Source: Pseudolabrys taiwanensis (GTDB lineage: Bacteria > Pseudomonadota > Alphaproteobacteria > Rhizobiales > Xanthobacteraceae). Taken from it: a stretch of 64,000 nt of DNA. The DNA lies in contig NZ_CP031417.1 in assembly GCF_003367395.1 (NCBI RefSeq), forward strand, positions 4,526,001 to 4,590,000, in the 5' to 3' direction. A model generated the notes under the pieces. It did not search any database and was not told the DNA's origin. It worked only from the letters and a program-made list of their open reading frames with translations. The translations under genes and the position numbers were made by a program. Of the stretch, positions 1 to 7,670 are shown piece by piece. Position 1 is the stretch's first letter. Each line of letters begins with the position of its first letter.

Positions 1-105
1 CGTCGTCGAGGAGACGACGATCGATTTCTCCTGCGCGGACACCGGGCCGGTGAGGGCGATGCTGCCCAGCGTCAACAGGGCGATCAATATGCGGCGGCTG
101 AACAT
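1..105 (-). CDS. tupA: Tungstate ABC transporter substrate-binding protein TupA, N-terminal fragment
   Basis: Only the first 35 codons are in the window; the gene runs off the left edge. The start is the ATG at 105, with a GGAGG-type ribosome binding site just upstream. The product begins with a short basic stretch and a hydrophobic segment ending in VSAQ, a signal peptide, followed by EKSIVVSSTT. That mature N-terminus is typical of periplasmic tungstate/molybdate-binding proteins of the TupA family. It is the third gene of a minus-strand set after the permease and ATPase genes, about 190 bases downstream of tupC, which supports a TupABC importer. Tungstate rather than molybdate is inferred from family resemblance and gene order; the ligand-binding residues are outside the window. 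Confidence 0.72.
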   Translation of the reverse strand, partial: MFSRRILIALLTLGSIALTGPVSAQEKSIVVSSTT

Positions 106-160
106 GGGTGATCCTCCATTCCTAGTTTCTCGTTATTCTAGTCTCTCGTGCGGCCTGTCT

Positions 161-266
161 CCCTCATCCTGAGGAGCGCGCTCTTGCGCGCGTCTCGAAG
201 GATGAGGCCTCGGCCGTCCTTTATCCTTCGAGACGGCTGCTTCGCAGCCTCCTCAGGATGAGGACG
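161..266. repeat. Dispersed palindromic repeat, CATCCTGAGGAG type
   Basis: Two hairpin-forming modules lie back to back. The first has CCTCATCCTGAGGAG then CTCGAAGGATGAGG; the second has ATCCTTCGAGACGG then CCTCAGGATGAGG. The outer arms CTCATCCTGAGGA and TCCTCAGGATGAG are inverted copies of one another. Repeats of this form are scattered through intergenic regions of Bradyrhizobium-type genomes. This copy sits between tupC and tupA, where it may act as a processing or partial termination hairpin that separates expression of the binding protein from the membrane components. Confidence 0.7.
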
Positions 267-292
267 GGATAAGGATTGTGCTCGTTAACCCC

Positions 293-1018
293 TTACACCA
301 ACAACTCGCCGGCGATGAACCGGTGCGCCTCGTTCGTCTTGGGCGCAGTGAAGAAATCCTGCGCCGAGGCTCGTTCCACAACGCGTCCGCGATGCATCAG
401 GATGATGTCGCCGGCAAGGCGGCGCGCCTGACCGAGATCGTGGGTCGACATCACCACCTTCACGCCGCGCGCGGCGATGGCGGCGACGAGGTCCTCGATC
501 TGCTTTGTTGCGGCGGGATCGAGTGAGGCCGTCGGCTCGTCGAGAAGCAACAGATCGGGATCGCGGGCAAGCGCCCGGGCGAGCGCCAGCCTTTGCTGTT
601 CACCGCCGGACAAACGGCGCGCGGGGCGATCGGCAAGCGCATCGAGCCCGACAAGCGCCAGCAGGTCGGCGATGCGGGCCGCATGTTGGCCGCGCGGGAC
701 GCCGGCGGCTGCCAGGGCGTAGCGCAGATTGCCGGCGGCGCTGCGCCGGAGCATCACGGGGCGCTGGAAAACGATCGCGCGGCGGTCCGGCTGCGCGATG
801 TCGCGGCCGCCCCAGGTGACGCGACCGCTATCGAGCGGGATGAGCCCCATCGCGACGCGCAGGAGCGTCGTCTTGCCCGAACCGTTAGGTCCGATGAGGA
901 TGGTCGGCGCGCCGGCATTGAATGTCAGATCGACGTCGAGGATGGTCGTGTCGCCAGCGCGCACTTTGGCGCCGGCAAGCATCAGGGGCAGGTCCGATAC
1001 GGGCGCGCGCATGGTCAT
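293..1018 (-). CDS. tupC: Tungstate ABC transporter ATP-binding protein TupC
   Basis: A 241-residue single-domain ABC ATPase that would energise import through TupB. Visible motifs in order are Walker A GPNGSGKTT, Q-loop region IVFQRP, signature LSGGEQQR, Walker B LLLLDEP and the switch histidine in STHDLG. Length is normal for the family. The start chosen is the ATG at 1018, whose ATGA overlaps the tupB stop codon, implying translational coupling; the frame stays open further upstream but there it only shadows tupB in another frame. The neighbours tupB and tupA support tungstate as substrate, though a molybdate or generic oxyanion ATPase would look the same in this subunit. Confidence 0.85.
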   Translation of the reverse strand: MTMRAPVSDLPLMLAGAKVRAGDTTILDVDLTFNAGAPTILIGPNGSGKTTLLRVAMGLIPLDSGRVTWGGRDIAQPDRRAIVFQRPVMLRRSAAGNLRYALAAAGVPRGQHAARIADLLALVGLDALADRPARRLSGGEQQRLALARALARDPDLLLLDEPTASLDPAATKQIEDLVAAIAARGVKVVMSTHDLGQARRLAGDIILMHRGRVVERASAQDFFTAPKTNEAHRFIAGELLV

Positions 1019-1707
1019 CCTGCCAGGCGCTCGCCGGCGCGGCGTGCGCCCCAGGCCAGCGCGTTGATCGCGATGACGATGCCGAGCAGCACGATGCCGA
1101 GGCCGATGGCGAGTGGCAGGTCGCCCTTCGAGGTTTCCAGGGCGATGGCGGTGGTCATGGTGCGGGTGAAGCCGTCGATGTTGCCGCCGACCACAATGAT
1201 CGCGCCGACCTCGGCAGCCGCGCGGCCGAAGCCGGCGAGCAACGCGGTCACCAAAGAAAAGCGCGCGTCCCAGATCAGCGTGGCGACCCGGCCGGCGGGG
1301 CCGATATTCATCGCCGCGAGCTCCTCGCGGTATTCGGCCCAAAGATCCTCGATCGTCTGCCGCGCGAGCGCGGCGATGATGGGTGCGACAAGGATCGTCT
1401 GGGCGATCACCATGGCGGTCGGCGTGAACAGCAGGCCGAAGGTGCCGAGCGGGCCCGAGCGCGACAGAAGCAGGAAGACCGCGAGCCCCACCACCACGGG
1501 TGGCAAGCCCATTGCGGCGTTCAGCACGACAATGACGGCCTCGCGGCCGCGAAAGCGAGTCAGCGCCAGGGCGGCGCCGGCGGGCACGCCGAGCAGCGTG
1601 GCGAAGAGGACGGCAGTCAGGCTGACGATCAGGGACAGCCGAACGATAGCGAACAGCACCGGATCGCCGGTCAGCACCAGTTGCAAGGCGGACGCGTCCC
1701 CGGACAT
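1015..1707 (-). CDS. tupB: Tungstate ABC transporter permease TupB
   Basis: A 230-residue inner-membrane permease with the binding-protein-dependent transport fold and about five to six hydrophobic segments. The cytoplasmic coupling loop is near residues 125-160 (EYREELAAMNIGPAGR), where EAA-type permeases contact the ATPase. The length and the compact N-terminus match TupB/ModB-type oxyanion permeases. It is the first gene of the minus-strand set tupB-tupC-tupA and overlaps tupC by four bases. About 170 bases without a gene separate its start from the tRNA-Ser and would hold the promoter; I see no clear molybdate-type operator there. Confidence 0.82.
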   Translation of the reverse strand: MSGDASALQLVLTGDPVLFAIVRLSLIVSLTAVLFATLLGVPAGAALALTRFRGREAVIVVLNAAMGLPPVVVGLAVFLLLSRSGPLGTFGLLFTPTAMVIAQTILVAPIIAALARQTIEDLWAEYREELAAMNIGPAGRVATLIWDARFSLVTALLAGFGRAAAEVGAIIVVGGNIDGFTRTMTTAIALETSKGDLPLAIGLGIVLLGIVIAINALAWGARRAGERLAG

Positions 1708-1879
1708 CGCAGCTCCCAGCCTCTTTCGGGCTCTCGCGCGCGTTTTAGTAGCGGCTTCCGGGCCTTAATCCAAGCTCGGCCGCACCCGGAAAAAAGAACA
1801 TAATTATGCAGTTACCCGCATTGGGGCTTGCAAAAGCGGCCCGCCGCCGTCATGAGAGCGGCGCGCATTGCGCAGGTCC

Positions 1880-1969
1880 GGAGAGGTGGCCGAGTGGCTG
1901 AAGGCGCACGCTTGGAAAGCGTGTATACGGGAAACCGTATCGAGGGTTCGAATCCCTCTCTCTCCGCCA
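1880..1969 (+). tRNA. tRNA-Ser (anticodon GGA)
   Basis: A 90-base sequence folds as a class II tRNA. The acceptor stem is GGAGAGG paired with TCTCTCC (one G-U pair), followed by a G discriminator and an encoded CCA. The anticodon loop CTTGGAAAG gives GGA, reading UCC/UCU serine codons. The long variable arm TATACGGGAAACCGTAT is typical of tRNA-Ser, and the T arm is GAGGG-TTCGAAT-CCCTC. It stands alone. The decayed sequence immediately 3' makes this a possible old integration site, but no integrase or repeated tRNA end is visible. Confidence 0.97.
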
Positions 1970-2708
1970 GTCCCCCGCTAAGTCATTGACCGATCAAGAA
2001 TACCTTGTGAATCAAGGCGTTGGCGCTGCCCGATTGATGCACACGGGCGGTGCACATGGCTTTGGCCTTGACACAATCGTCGGTTGATTCCACGCTAGGA
2101 TGTCGTTTGGGGGAAGGTCAGCGATGAGCCGAGAAAAGGCTCTTGCTCGGGCGCTGCCTGGAAGTGTGGTCGTCGTGAATTTTGCCGCCGCCTGGAAAAA
2201 CGAACTCGGCGCTGAGCTGGTAATCACTCCGTCCGACTTTGAGTTATCCGGCGAATATCGAAGCGCGGTCAGCTCTTCGGGTAGCCAAGCCAAAAGACAG
2301 TAAAGAGGCTATGCCAACGGGGATCTGATTTCCTTGGTTGTGCATTGGAGCGACGTCCAAGCGATCACGGTTTGGGTCGGCCAGCTCGACAAGCCACAGA
2401 CATCGCTCAATACGTCTGGCAGATGACCAAGCAAGTTGACCCGGTGACGAGTGGGCTTCGATCAATGCGGGCGCCGACTATCTTTCCAAAGTGAGATGAG
2501 GACCGGTGTCACCGCACGGTGCGCGATAATAACTCATGTGCTTTCCGAAGGTGGCCCGAAGCGATTGATGCATCGCCACCACGCCGCTTGCATCGGCTGC
2601 TCCATCTCACACGGTTACGACGCCACTCTTTGGAACGCATCTAAATCATTGTTATTGCAGAAAAATCGCGAGTGAATAAAGTGCTGCGGTCAGCCATGGA
2701 ATGCAGCG
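1970..2708. other. Gene-poor stretch 3' of the tRNA, probably decayed sequence
   Basis: About 740 bases with no convincing intact gene and a lower GC content than the flanks. Both strands hold short frames broken by stops, which suggests remnants of former genes. One small frame at 2124-2303 (+) has a good ribosome binding site and is listed separately. The position directly after a tRNA gene is a classic place for integrative elements, but there is no integrase, direct repeat of the tRNA 3' end or att-like site. The last part upstream of 2709 would have to carry the promoter for the plus-strand genes that follow. Confidence 0.45.
2124..2303 (+). CDS. Possible small hypothetical protein (59 aa)
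   Basis: A 59-codon frame starts at ATG 2124, with a GGGAAGG Shine-Dalgarno-like sequence about six bases upstream. The product begins MSREKALARALPG and has a short hydrophobic run VVVVNFAAAW near residues 15-24. I do not recognise it. It lies in otherwise decayed sequence after the tRNA and may be the truncated start of a dead gene rather than a functional small protein. Confidence 0.25.
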   Translation: MSREKALARALPGSVVVVNFAAAWKNELGAELVITPSDFELSGEYRSAVSSSGSQAKRQ

Positions 2709-3230
2709 ATGATTGCTATGCGGCCGGTGATCGTAGTCAAAGGCGAAGAGGACGATATCGAGATCGGCTTCGATGCTGTGGCGGCCTATCACGGTCAGGC
2801 CGCGCTTGCGATGCTCGCGGTGACGTTCCAGGCGCTCAGGCTTGCATTGGGCCGTCTTTCGCCTTCCTCTCCACCGATGCGCAGCGCTATCTCGGTTGTG
2901 AGCGGCCATCCCGGGCCCGGCGTGCGCGATGCGTTCGAGTTCATCACGCGCGCCGTCACACGCAATGCTTACGTCGTCGACCGCTCGTTGGCGGAGGGCC
3001 GGCTGGTGCCGGGCGCGAACATCTCCTACAGCTTTCGCATCACGGTGGCGGACCGGACCGCTATCCTGAGCCTTAAGCCCGATGCGCTGCCGCAGCGGTT
3101 CTTTGCGCTGAACTTCACGCCGTCGCGTTCGCATGAACAAGAGCGCGAACTGAGCGGCCTCAAGCGATCGATTGCCGCCGATGTGCTGGCGAAGCCGGCT
3201 GAATCGCTTTTCACGGTAACGGCACAATAG
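2709..3230 (+). CDS. FmdE-like protein (formylmethanofuran dehydrogenase subunit E family, putative)
   Basis: A 173-residue soluble protein without a signal peptide. The central motif YHGQAALAMLAVTFQAL followed by SGHPGPGVRDAFEF resembles the HG...PG...DA pattern of the FmdE family. Bacterial members of that family often sit beside metal or metal-chelate transporters rather than methanogenesis genes; their biochemical role is not established. The start is ATG 2709; ATG 2718 is an alternative, and neither has a strong ribosome binding site. The next gene starts seven bases after its stop, and the two ThuA-like genes beyond are in the same direction, so these three form an operon convergent with a FecCD-type importer. 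Family assignment is by eye and moderate. Confidence 0.45.
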   Translation: MIAMRPVIVVKGEEDDIEIGFDAVAAYHGQAALAMLAVTFQALRLALGRLSPSSPPMRSAISVVSGHPGPGVRDAFEFITRAVTRNAYVVDRSLAEGRLVPGANISYSFRITVADRTAILSLKPDALPQRFFALNFTPSRSHEQERELSGLKRSIAADVLAKPAESLFTVTAQ

Positions 3231-3237
3231 GCGAAGC

Positions 3238-3840
3238 GTGTCGGCGCTGCTCTTCACTTTCGGTTATCGGGACCGCGCGATGGGAGCGTTCGCCGAACAT
3301 CCGGCGGCGGCCGGGCGTATCGCCCGCCAGGACCTGTACGCGTTCGACAATCTCGCTCTCGATGGTATCGACGCGTTGTTGTTCAGTATGCACGCCGATC
3401 AGCGCTTCTTGGCGGCGCGCGCCGCGCGCATCGCCGCCTATATCGAGCGCGGCGGCACAGTGGTTGCTAATGGCCATATCGCCTATCCGTATCTTCCCGA
3501 GGTCGGCGGTTACATTCCGTCGCCGGGGCAAGGCTTGAAGGACCTCGCGATCCATCGCGTCGCCGCACATCCGATCTGGGATGGCGTCAGCGAACAGGAC
3601 CTGACGTTCCGGCGGGGCGTGGCCGGCTTCTATGGTCGCGGCGGCCACCAGCCACCGGCTGGGGCGACGGTCGTTCACACGGTCGGCGCTCAGGCGCAGC
3701 CGCTCGACTTCATCTATCGCGTCGGCGCCGGCCGCGTGCTGCTGCATGGCGGCAACGATCTCTGGCAATATGGCGGCAACGACAGCACCGCGCGGATCGC
3801 CCCGCAGCTTATTGGTTGGCTGTTCGGAGGGGCAGCATGA
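3238..3840 (+). CDS. ThuA/class I glutamine amidotransferase-like fold protein, first of a pair
   Basis: A 200-residue cytoplasmic protein starting at GTG 3238. It has the alternating strand and helix pattern of a flavodoxin-like GATase1/ThuA fold: ALLFTFGYRD at the N-terminus, GIDALLFSMHAD, then AAYIERGGTVVANGHI, which is the position where amidotransferases carry their nucleophile elbow. I see no cysteine there, so amidotransferase activity is unlikely. The C-terminal half contains GAGRVLLHGGNDLW. The neighbouring gene encodes a protein of the same size and layout, so the two look like paralogues that may pair. The stop overlaps the next start (ATGA). The function is unknown; the setting suggests a role with the adjacent metal-uptake genes. 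Confidence 0.6.
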   Translation: MSALLFTFGYRDRAMGAFAEHPAAAGRIARQDLYAFDNLALDGIDALLFSMHADQRFLAARAARIAAYIERGGTVVANGHIAYPYLPEVGGYIPSPGQGLKDLAIHRVAAHPIWDGVSEQDLTFRRGVAGFYGRGGHQPPAGATVVHTVGAQAQPLDFIYRVGAGRVLLHGGNDLWQYGGNDSTARIAPQLIGWLFGGAA

Positions 3841-4460
3841 CCCTGGCAGTCCTCGACGGCGGCACCTTCTATCATCACGACACCATCTATGGCCCGCGCT
3901 ATCGCGCGCTGTTCGACCGCGCGATTTACGTACGCGATATGGCGATACGCGACCTCGACGGCGTCAACCTGCTGATCGTGCCGGACCGCATCAATCCGGA
4001 TCTGCTGCGCGAACATCGCGGCTTGTTGCTGACCTTTCTCGCCGCCGGCAAGACGCTCGTCGTGTTCGGTGAGAACGAGGCGGAGACGTGGGCACCAGGC
4101 GTCGCATGGACACCGCGGCCGACCAATTTCTGGTGGTGGCTCGAGGCGGACGCGCAGCCGCCGCATCGGTTGCTCGATCCCGGCCATCCTCTGTTTCAGG
4201 CGGTGCCGTTCGCTGACACGATTTGGCATTTTCACGGCGTGTTGGCGCCGCCGGCCGGCGCGCGACCGCTGATCGAGGTGCCGCCGGAAGAGGATGCGGC
4301 CGGCGGTGTGCTCTTGTACGAGGATCGCGTCACGACCGCGGGGCGCATGATCGTCTCGACGCTCGATCCTTTCTATCATCACGGCAGTGGCTTCATGCCG
4401 GCGACGACGCGTTTCCTCGACGGTTTCCTGCCATGGGCGCGGCAGCAGGCGGCAGGTTAG
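3837..4460 (+). CDS. ThuA/class I glutamine amidotransferase-like fold protein, second of a pair
   Basis: A 207-residue protein whose ATG at 3837 overlaps the stop of the previous gene, showing translational coupling. The layout parallels its neighbour: TLAVLDGGTFYHHD at the N-terminus, GVNLLIVPDR, FLAAGKTLVVFGENE at the elbow position, HPLFQAVPF, and GRMIVSTLDPFYHHG near the C-terminus. It is rich in histidine and aromatic residues (FWWWLE, FYHHG) that could bind a metal or a chelate. There is no signal peptide or membrane segment. Its stop overlaps the stop of the convergent ABC ATPase gene by a few bases, so no terminator separates the two operons. Not otherwise recognised. Confidence 0.6.
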   Translation: MTLAVLDGGTFYHHDTIYGPRYRALFDRAIYVRDMAIRDLDGVNLLIVPDRINPDLLREHRGLLLTFLAAGKTLVVFGENEAETWAPGVAWTPRPTNFWWWLEADAQPPHRLLDPGHPLFQAVPFADTIWHFHGVLAPPAGARPLIEVPPEEDAAGGVLLYEDRVTTAGRMIVSTLDPFYHHGSGFMPATTRFLDGFLPWARQQAAG

Positions 4461-5233
4461 GAGGCTTCGGCGCGCGATGCCGCGCGGCGTAGACCGTAGA
4501 GCGGGACGAAGGCCGTTGCCACTTCGTCGGTGGCGATGGCGTCGACGCGACGCACCGGCACGCCATACAGCTCAGACAGGTTCGCCTCGGTCAGCGCGTT
4601 CTCGATCGGGCCGTGGATGTGGCGCGCATCGCGCAGCATCAACAGCGCCTCATCGGCGACACCGAGCGCATGGTCGGGATGGTGTGTCGTGAACAACACG
4701 GCAAGCTCGCGCCGGTCGGCAAGCTGGCGCACGAGCCGCAAGACGACGCCCTGGTTCGCGAGATCGAGCGCGGACGCCGGCTCGTCGAGCACGAGAACCC
4801 GGCAATCGGTGGCGAGCGCGCGGGCGAGCAACACCAACTGCCGCTGGCCGCCGCTCAAGCGGTCGTAGCGTTGCGTCGCGATGTGAGCGAGGCCGACCTC
4901 TGAAAGGCATTCGAAGGCGCGCTCTGCATCGGCCTGGCGCGGCACGCCGAAGCGCCCGAGATAGCGGGCGCGACCGAGCAGCACCATGTCGAGCGCACTA
5001 TAAGCGTGACCGGCGTTGAGCGCCTGCGGTACGTAGCCGATCGCTGCATCGGCGCTGACGCTGCCTTCACGTAAGGCGAGCGTGCCGCAGAGGGCTCTTA
5101 GCAATGTCGTCTTGCCCGTGCCGTTCGGGCCAAGCACGGCGGTGATCTTGCCCGGGGCCAGTGCGAATGACAGATCGCGGAACAGCCAATGCTCCGGCCG
5201 GAACCAGTGGCCGGCCTTGTCGACCGTGATCAT
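4457..5233 (-). CDS. FecE/FepC-type ABC transporter ATP-binding protein
   Basis: A 258-residue ABC ATPase of the iron-chelate/cobalamin/heme importer class. Motifs: Walker A GPNGTGKTT, Q-loop region YVPQAL, signature LSGGQRQL, Walker B VLVLDEP and switch histidine in TTHHPDH. It would drive import of a metal chelate through the permease encoded just upstream, whose stop codon it overlaps (ATGA at 5230-5233). Last gene of the minus-strand set binding protein, permease, ATPase. Which metal complex it handles cannot be told from this subunit. Confidence 0.85.
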   Translation of the reverse strand: MITVDKAGHWFRPEHWLFRDLSFALAPGKITAVLGPNGTGKTTLLRALCGTLALREGSVSADAAIGYVPQALNAGHAYSALDMVLLGRARYLGRFGVPRQADAERAFECLSEVGLAHIATQRYDRLSGGQRQLVLLARALATDCRVLVLDEPASALDLANQGVVLRLVRQLADRRELAVLFTTHHPDHALGVADEALLMLRDARHIHGPIENALTEANLSELYGVPVRRVDAIATDEVATAFVPLYGLRRAASRAEAS

Positions 5234-6297
5234 GCGGCGCTGCTCCGTGTCGCTTGCCGCAGCAGCACGGCGAAGATCGGCGTGCCGACGACCGCGGTGA
5301 CAATGCCGACGGGAATTTCGGCGGCGGTCAGGTTACGCGCCAGCGTATCGGCGACGACGAGAAAAATTGCACCGATGAGCGCCGAGACCGGCAGCAGACG
5401 GCGATGGTCGGCGCCGACCAGCAAGCGCGCAAGGTTCGGCACTACCAGGCCCACCCAGCTGATGGTGCCGCTGACGGCGACCTGCGCCGAGATCGCCACG
5501 CACGCGGCGGTCAGCAGCAGGAGGCGGTCGCGATTGGGATTGACGCCGAGCGTCTTGGCATCTTCGTCGCCGAGCGACAGCACATTGATGCGCCAGCGCA
5601 TGCCGAGCATCACGGCCGACGCCAATACGGTCCAGCCCGCGATCAGCAGCAGTTTCGGCCATGTCGCCGAAGCGAAGCTGCCGAGCAGCCAGTACACGAT
5701 ATCGGGCAGTTTGCTTTCCGGATCGGCGATATAGGTGACGATGCCGACTAGCGCGCCGCAGAAGGCGCTGACCACGACGCCGGCGAGCACCAGCGTCAGC
5801 ACCGGCGACACGCTGTCGCTGCGCTGAAGCGCGAGCACCGCCAGCAGCGCGGCCGCGGCGCCGGCAAATGCGCCGATGGGAACGAGCGTGCCGAAGCCGG
5901 CGAGGAGGATCACCGTCACGCCGCCGAGCGCCGCGCCGGACGAGATGCCGATGGTTTGCGGCCCGACCAGCGGATTGCGGAATAGGCCCTGTAGCACGGC
6001 GCCGCATAACGACAGGCTGGCGCCGGCGATCGCCGCCGTCAGGACTCGCGGCAGTCGCACGACGTTGACGACGATTGCCTCGGTCGGGGTCCACGATGGC
6101 GCACGCTCGACGACATGGGCTGCGAGGATCGCGATTACCTTGGCGAAGGGTACCGCGAAGCGTCCCGAGGCGATGCTCCACAGCAGCGTTGCAAGTAGCG
6201 CCACCCCCAGGCCCGTGTACAGGGCCGGCATGAACAATGAATCAGAAGGGCGGGCATTGTCCGTCGCGTTCTGCCTGGGCAGTGCTGCTTGTGTCAT
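5230..6297 (-). CDS. FecCD-family ABC transporter permease (metal-chelate import)
   Basis: A 355-residue integral membrane protein of the FecCD/BtuC family, with about nine to ten hydrophobic segments. Family landmarks include RLPRVLTAAIAGASLSLCG, RNPLVGPQTIGISSGAALG and, towards the C-terminus, SGTISWVGLVVPNLARLLVG followed by DHRRLLPVSALIGA. These are the signature regions of siderophore, heme and vitamin B12 permeases. It would work as a homodimer, since only one permease gene is present. It overlaps both neighbours by four bases, so binding protein, permease and ATPase are translationally coupled. Confidence 0.88.
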   Translation of the reverse strand: MTQAALPRQNATDNARPSDSLFMPALYTGLGVALLATLLWSIASGRFAVPFAKVIAILAAHVVERAPSWTPTEAIVVNVVRLPRVLTAAIAGASLSLCGAVLQGLFRNPLVGPQTIGISSGAALGGVTVILLAGFGTLVPIGAFAGAAAALLAVLALQRSDSVSPVLTLVLAGVVVSAFCGALVGIVTYIADPESKLPDIVYWLLGSFASATWPKLLLIAGWTVLASAVMLGMRWRINVLSLGDEDAKTLGVNPNRDRLLLLTAACVAISAQVAVSGTISWVGLVVPNLARLLVGADHRRLLPVSALIGAIFLVVADTLARNLTAAEIPVGIVTAVVGTPIFAVLLRQATRSSAA

Positions 6298-7406
6298 CGT
6301 CTGCTGTAACGCTCGTAGCCGGCGGACGCGCGGTTCTGCTCCATGAACAGAATGGCGTCGATCTCGTCGTCGGTCAGCGTGTGCGCATAGAGAAACGTGT
6401 ACCAGTCACGCATGGCCGCCCGAAGGTCGGTATGGTCCCGTTGTGGATGCAGCAGGCCCGCCAGCCATGCCCAGGTCAAAGCCGATTCCTGACTCGGCGG
6501 ATCCCAGCGATAGCCGCCCAACGGCATGCGATAGACGCGGCGATTCCTGACGGCCTCGATGCTCTGCCAGCGCGGGTCGGCGTAAATGTCGGCTGGCGTG
6601 GCGTCGTCGAAGTTGCCGAGCAGAATGACTTGCGGGTCCCAGGTCAGCACCTGTTCGATCGTCACGGTGCTCATCGACGAAGTATCGCCGGCGACATTCC
6701 GTCCGCCGGCCAGAGCGATGTAATAGTCGTTGAAGGTGCCCTTGCCGCTGACCCGGAGCATGTTGGTGGCGCGGTTGAAATAGAGGACGCGGGGCCGCTC
6801 TTCCGGTTTGAGCGCGCCGAACTCCTTCTTCAATCGCTCGCGCTCGGCATTCTGCCGTTGCAGTAGCGTCGCCGCGCGCTGCTCCTTGCCGGCGACCTGG
6901 CCCATGATCGCGACGTATCGGACGAAATCGTCGTTCGTGGAAACGCGCAGGCCGATTGTCGGAATGCCCAAGCGGTCGAGGGCGTCGATGTTGTCGGCCG
7001 CCGTTGCCCACTGGAAGATCAGATCGGGCTGCAAGGCGAGCACGCTTTCGATGTTCGGCGCGAAGCTTGACGGGTCGCTCGTGTTCATCACGACGTCGGT
7101 CTTGATGTGCGACAAGCCGGGAAAAATCTTGCCCATGATGCCGTCGCGCATCGCCGTCGCAGAATACGAGTTCATGCCGACGATCTTCTTGGCGTCACCG
7201 TCGATGGTAATGAAGGTCGACGGCGCCGGAATCGGCATGAAGATCAGACGGTGCGGGGGCTTGTCCAAGGTGAAAGTGCGGCCGCGCTGATCGGTGATCT
7301 CGCCTGCATGCGCGGCGCTCGCGCCGACAATGACCGCCGCCGTCGCGAGAACGTGTGCAGCAACCGCCGTGGGCCGCGCGTTCCGGAAGGGTGCAAGGAG
7401 AAACAT
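6294..7406 (-). CDS. Periplasmic metal-chelate-binding protein of the FecCD-type importer
   Basis: About 370 residues with a signal peptide ending near SAAHAGEI. It has the BtuF/FepB-like type III binding-protein fold: N-terminal GEITDQRGRTFTL, the recurring phrase LALQPDLIFQW, a linking long helix around EQRAATLLQRQNAERERL, and the second lobe with FNDYYIALAGGRNVA and VLTWDPQVILLGN. The ATG at 7406 is preferred over an in-frame TTG at 7418. First gene of the importer operon and divergent from the TonB receptor gene, so outer-membrane and inner-membrane steps share a control region. The ligand is unknown; an iron or other metal chelate is most likely, with molybdate or tungstate complexes also possible. 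Confidence 0.82.
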   Translation of the reverse strand: MFLLAPFRNARPTAVAAHVLATAAVIVGASAAHAGEITDQRGRTFTLDKPPHRLIFMPIPAPSTFITIDGDAKKIVGMNSYSATAMRDGIMGKIFPGLSHIKTDVVMNTSDPSSFAPNIESVLALQPDLIFQWATAADNIDALDRLGIPTIGLRVSTNDDFVRYVAIMGQVAGKEQRAATLLQRQNAERERLKKEFGALKPEERPRVLYFNRATNMLRVSGKGTFNDYYIALAGGRNVAGDTSSMSTVTIEQVLTWDPQVILLGNFDDATPADIYADPRWQSIEAVRNRRVYRMPLGGYRWDPPSQESALTWAWLAGLLHPQRDHTDLRAAMRDWYTFLYAHTLTDDEIDAILFMEQNRASAGYERYSRR

Positions 7407-7534
7407 CTGTCGTCTCAAGGTCGGCCCGCCCGTTGCGTGGACCGTCGCGCATAGGACGGCGTTCTCAACGTGATAGCGCTTCTATTCTGCAACGACGAAT
7501 ACATGCAAGTACAAAGATGAAATGACGTTTCTTT

Positions 7535-7579
7535 TAGATTAGAATAATTCAGAACAAGGCCCTGCGTAGATTAGAATAA
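7535..7579. promoter_or_regulatory. Direct repeats and Irr-box-like element in the divergent promoter region
   Basis: The 264-base gap between the importer operon (minus) and the TonB receptor gene (plus) is AT-rich and carries two identical 13-base copies of TAGATTAGAATAA at 7535-7547 and 7567-7579, 32 bases apart, about three helical turns. The first copy runs on into TTAGAATAATTCAGAA (7539-7554), an imperfect dyad close to the TTAGAA-N3-TTCTAA iron control element bound by Irr in rhizobia. Placement fits iron-responsive control of both transcripts. The Irr match is imperfect, so the assignment is an inference. Confidence 0.45.
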
Positions 7580-7670
7580 CATAAGGAAGTATTTATTACT
7601 TTACTTCGAGCGGACGCTCCTAATAAGACGACCCCAACGTCAAATTTTAAAGTATAACTTGGGGTTGAGA

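Noticed and set aside
7419..7670. Cobalamin riboswitch upstream of the TonB receptor or importer genes
   Set aside because: No B12-box-like sequence or stem arrangement is visible; the region is AT-rich with direct repeats instead.
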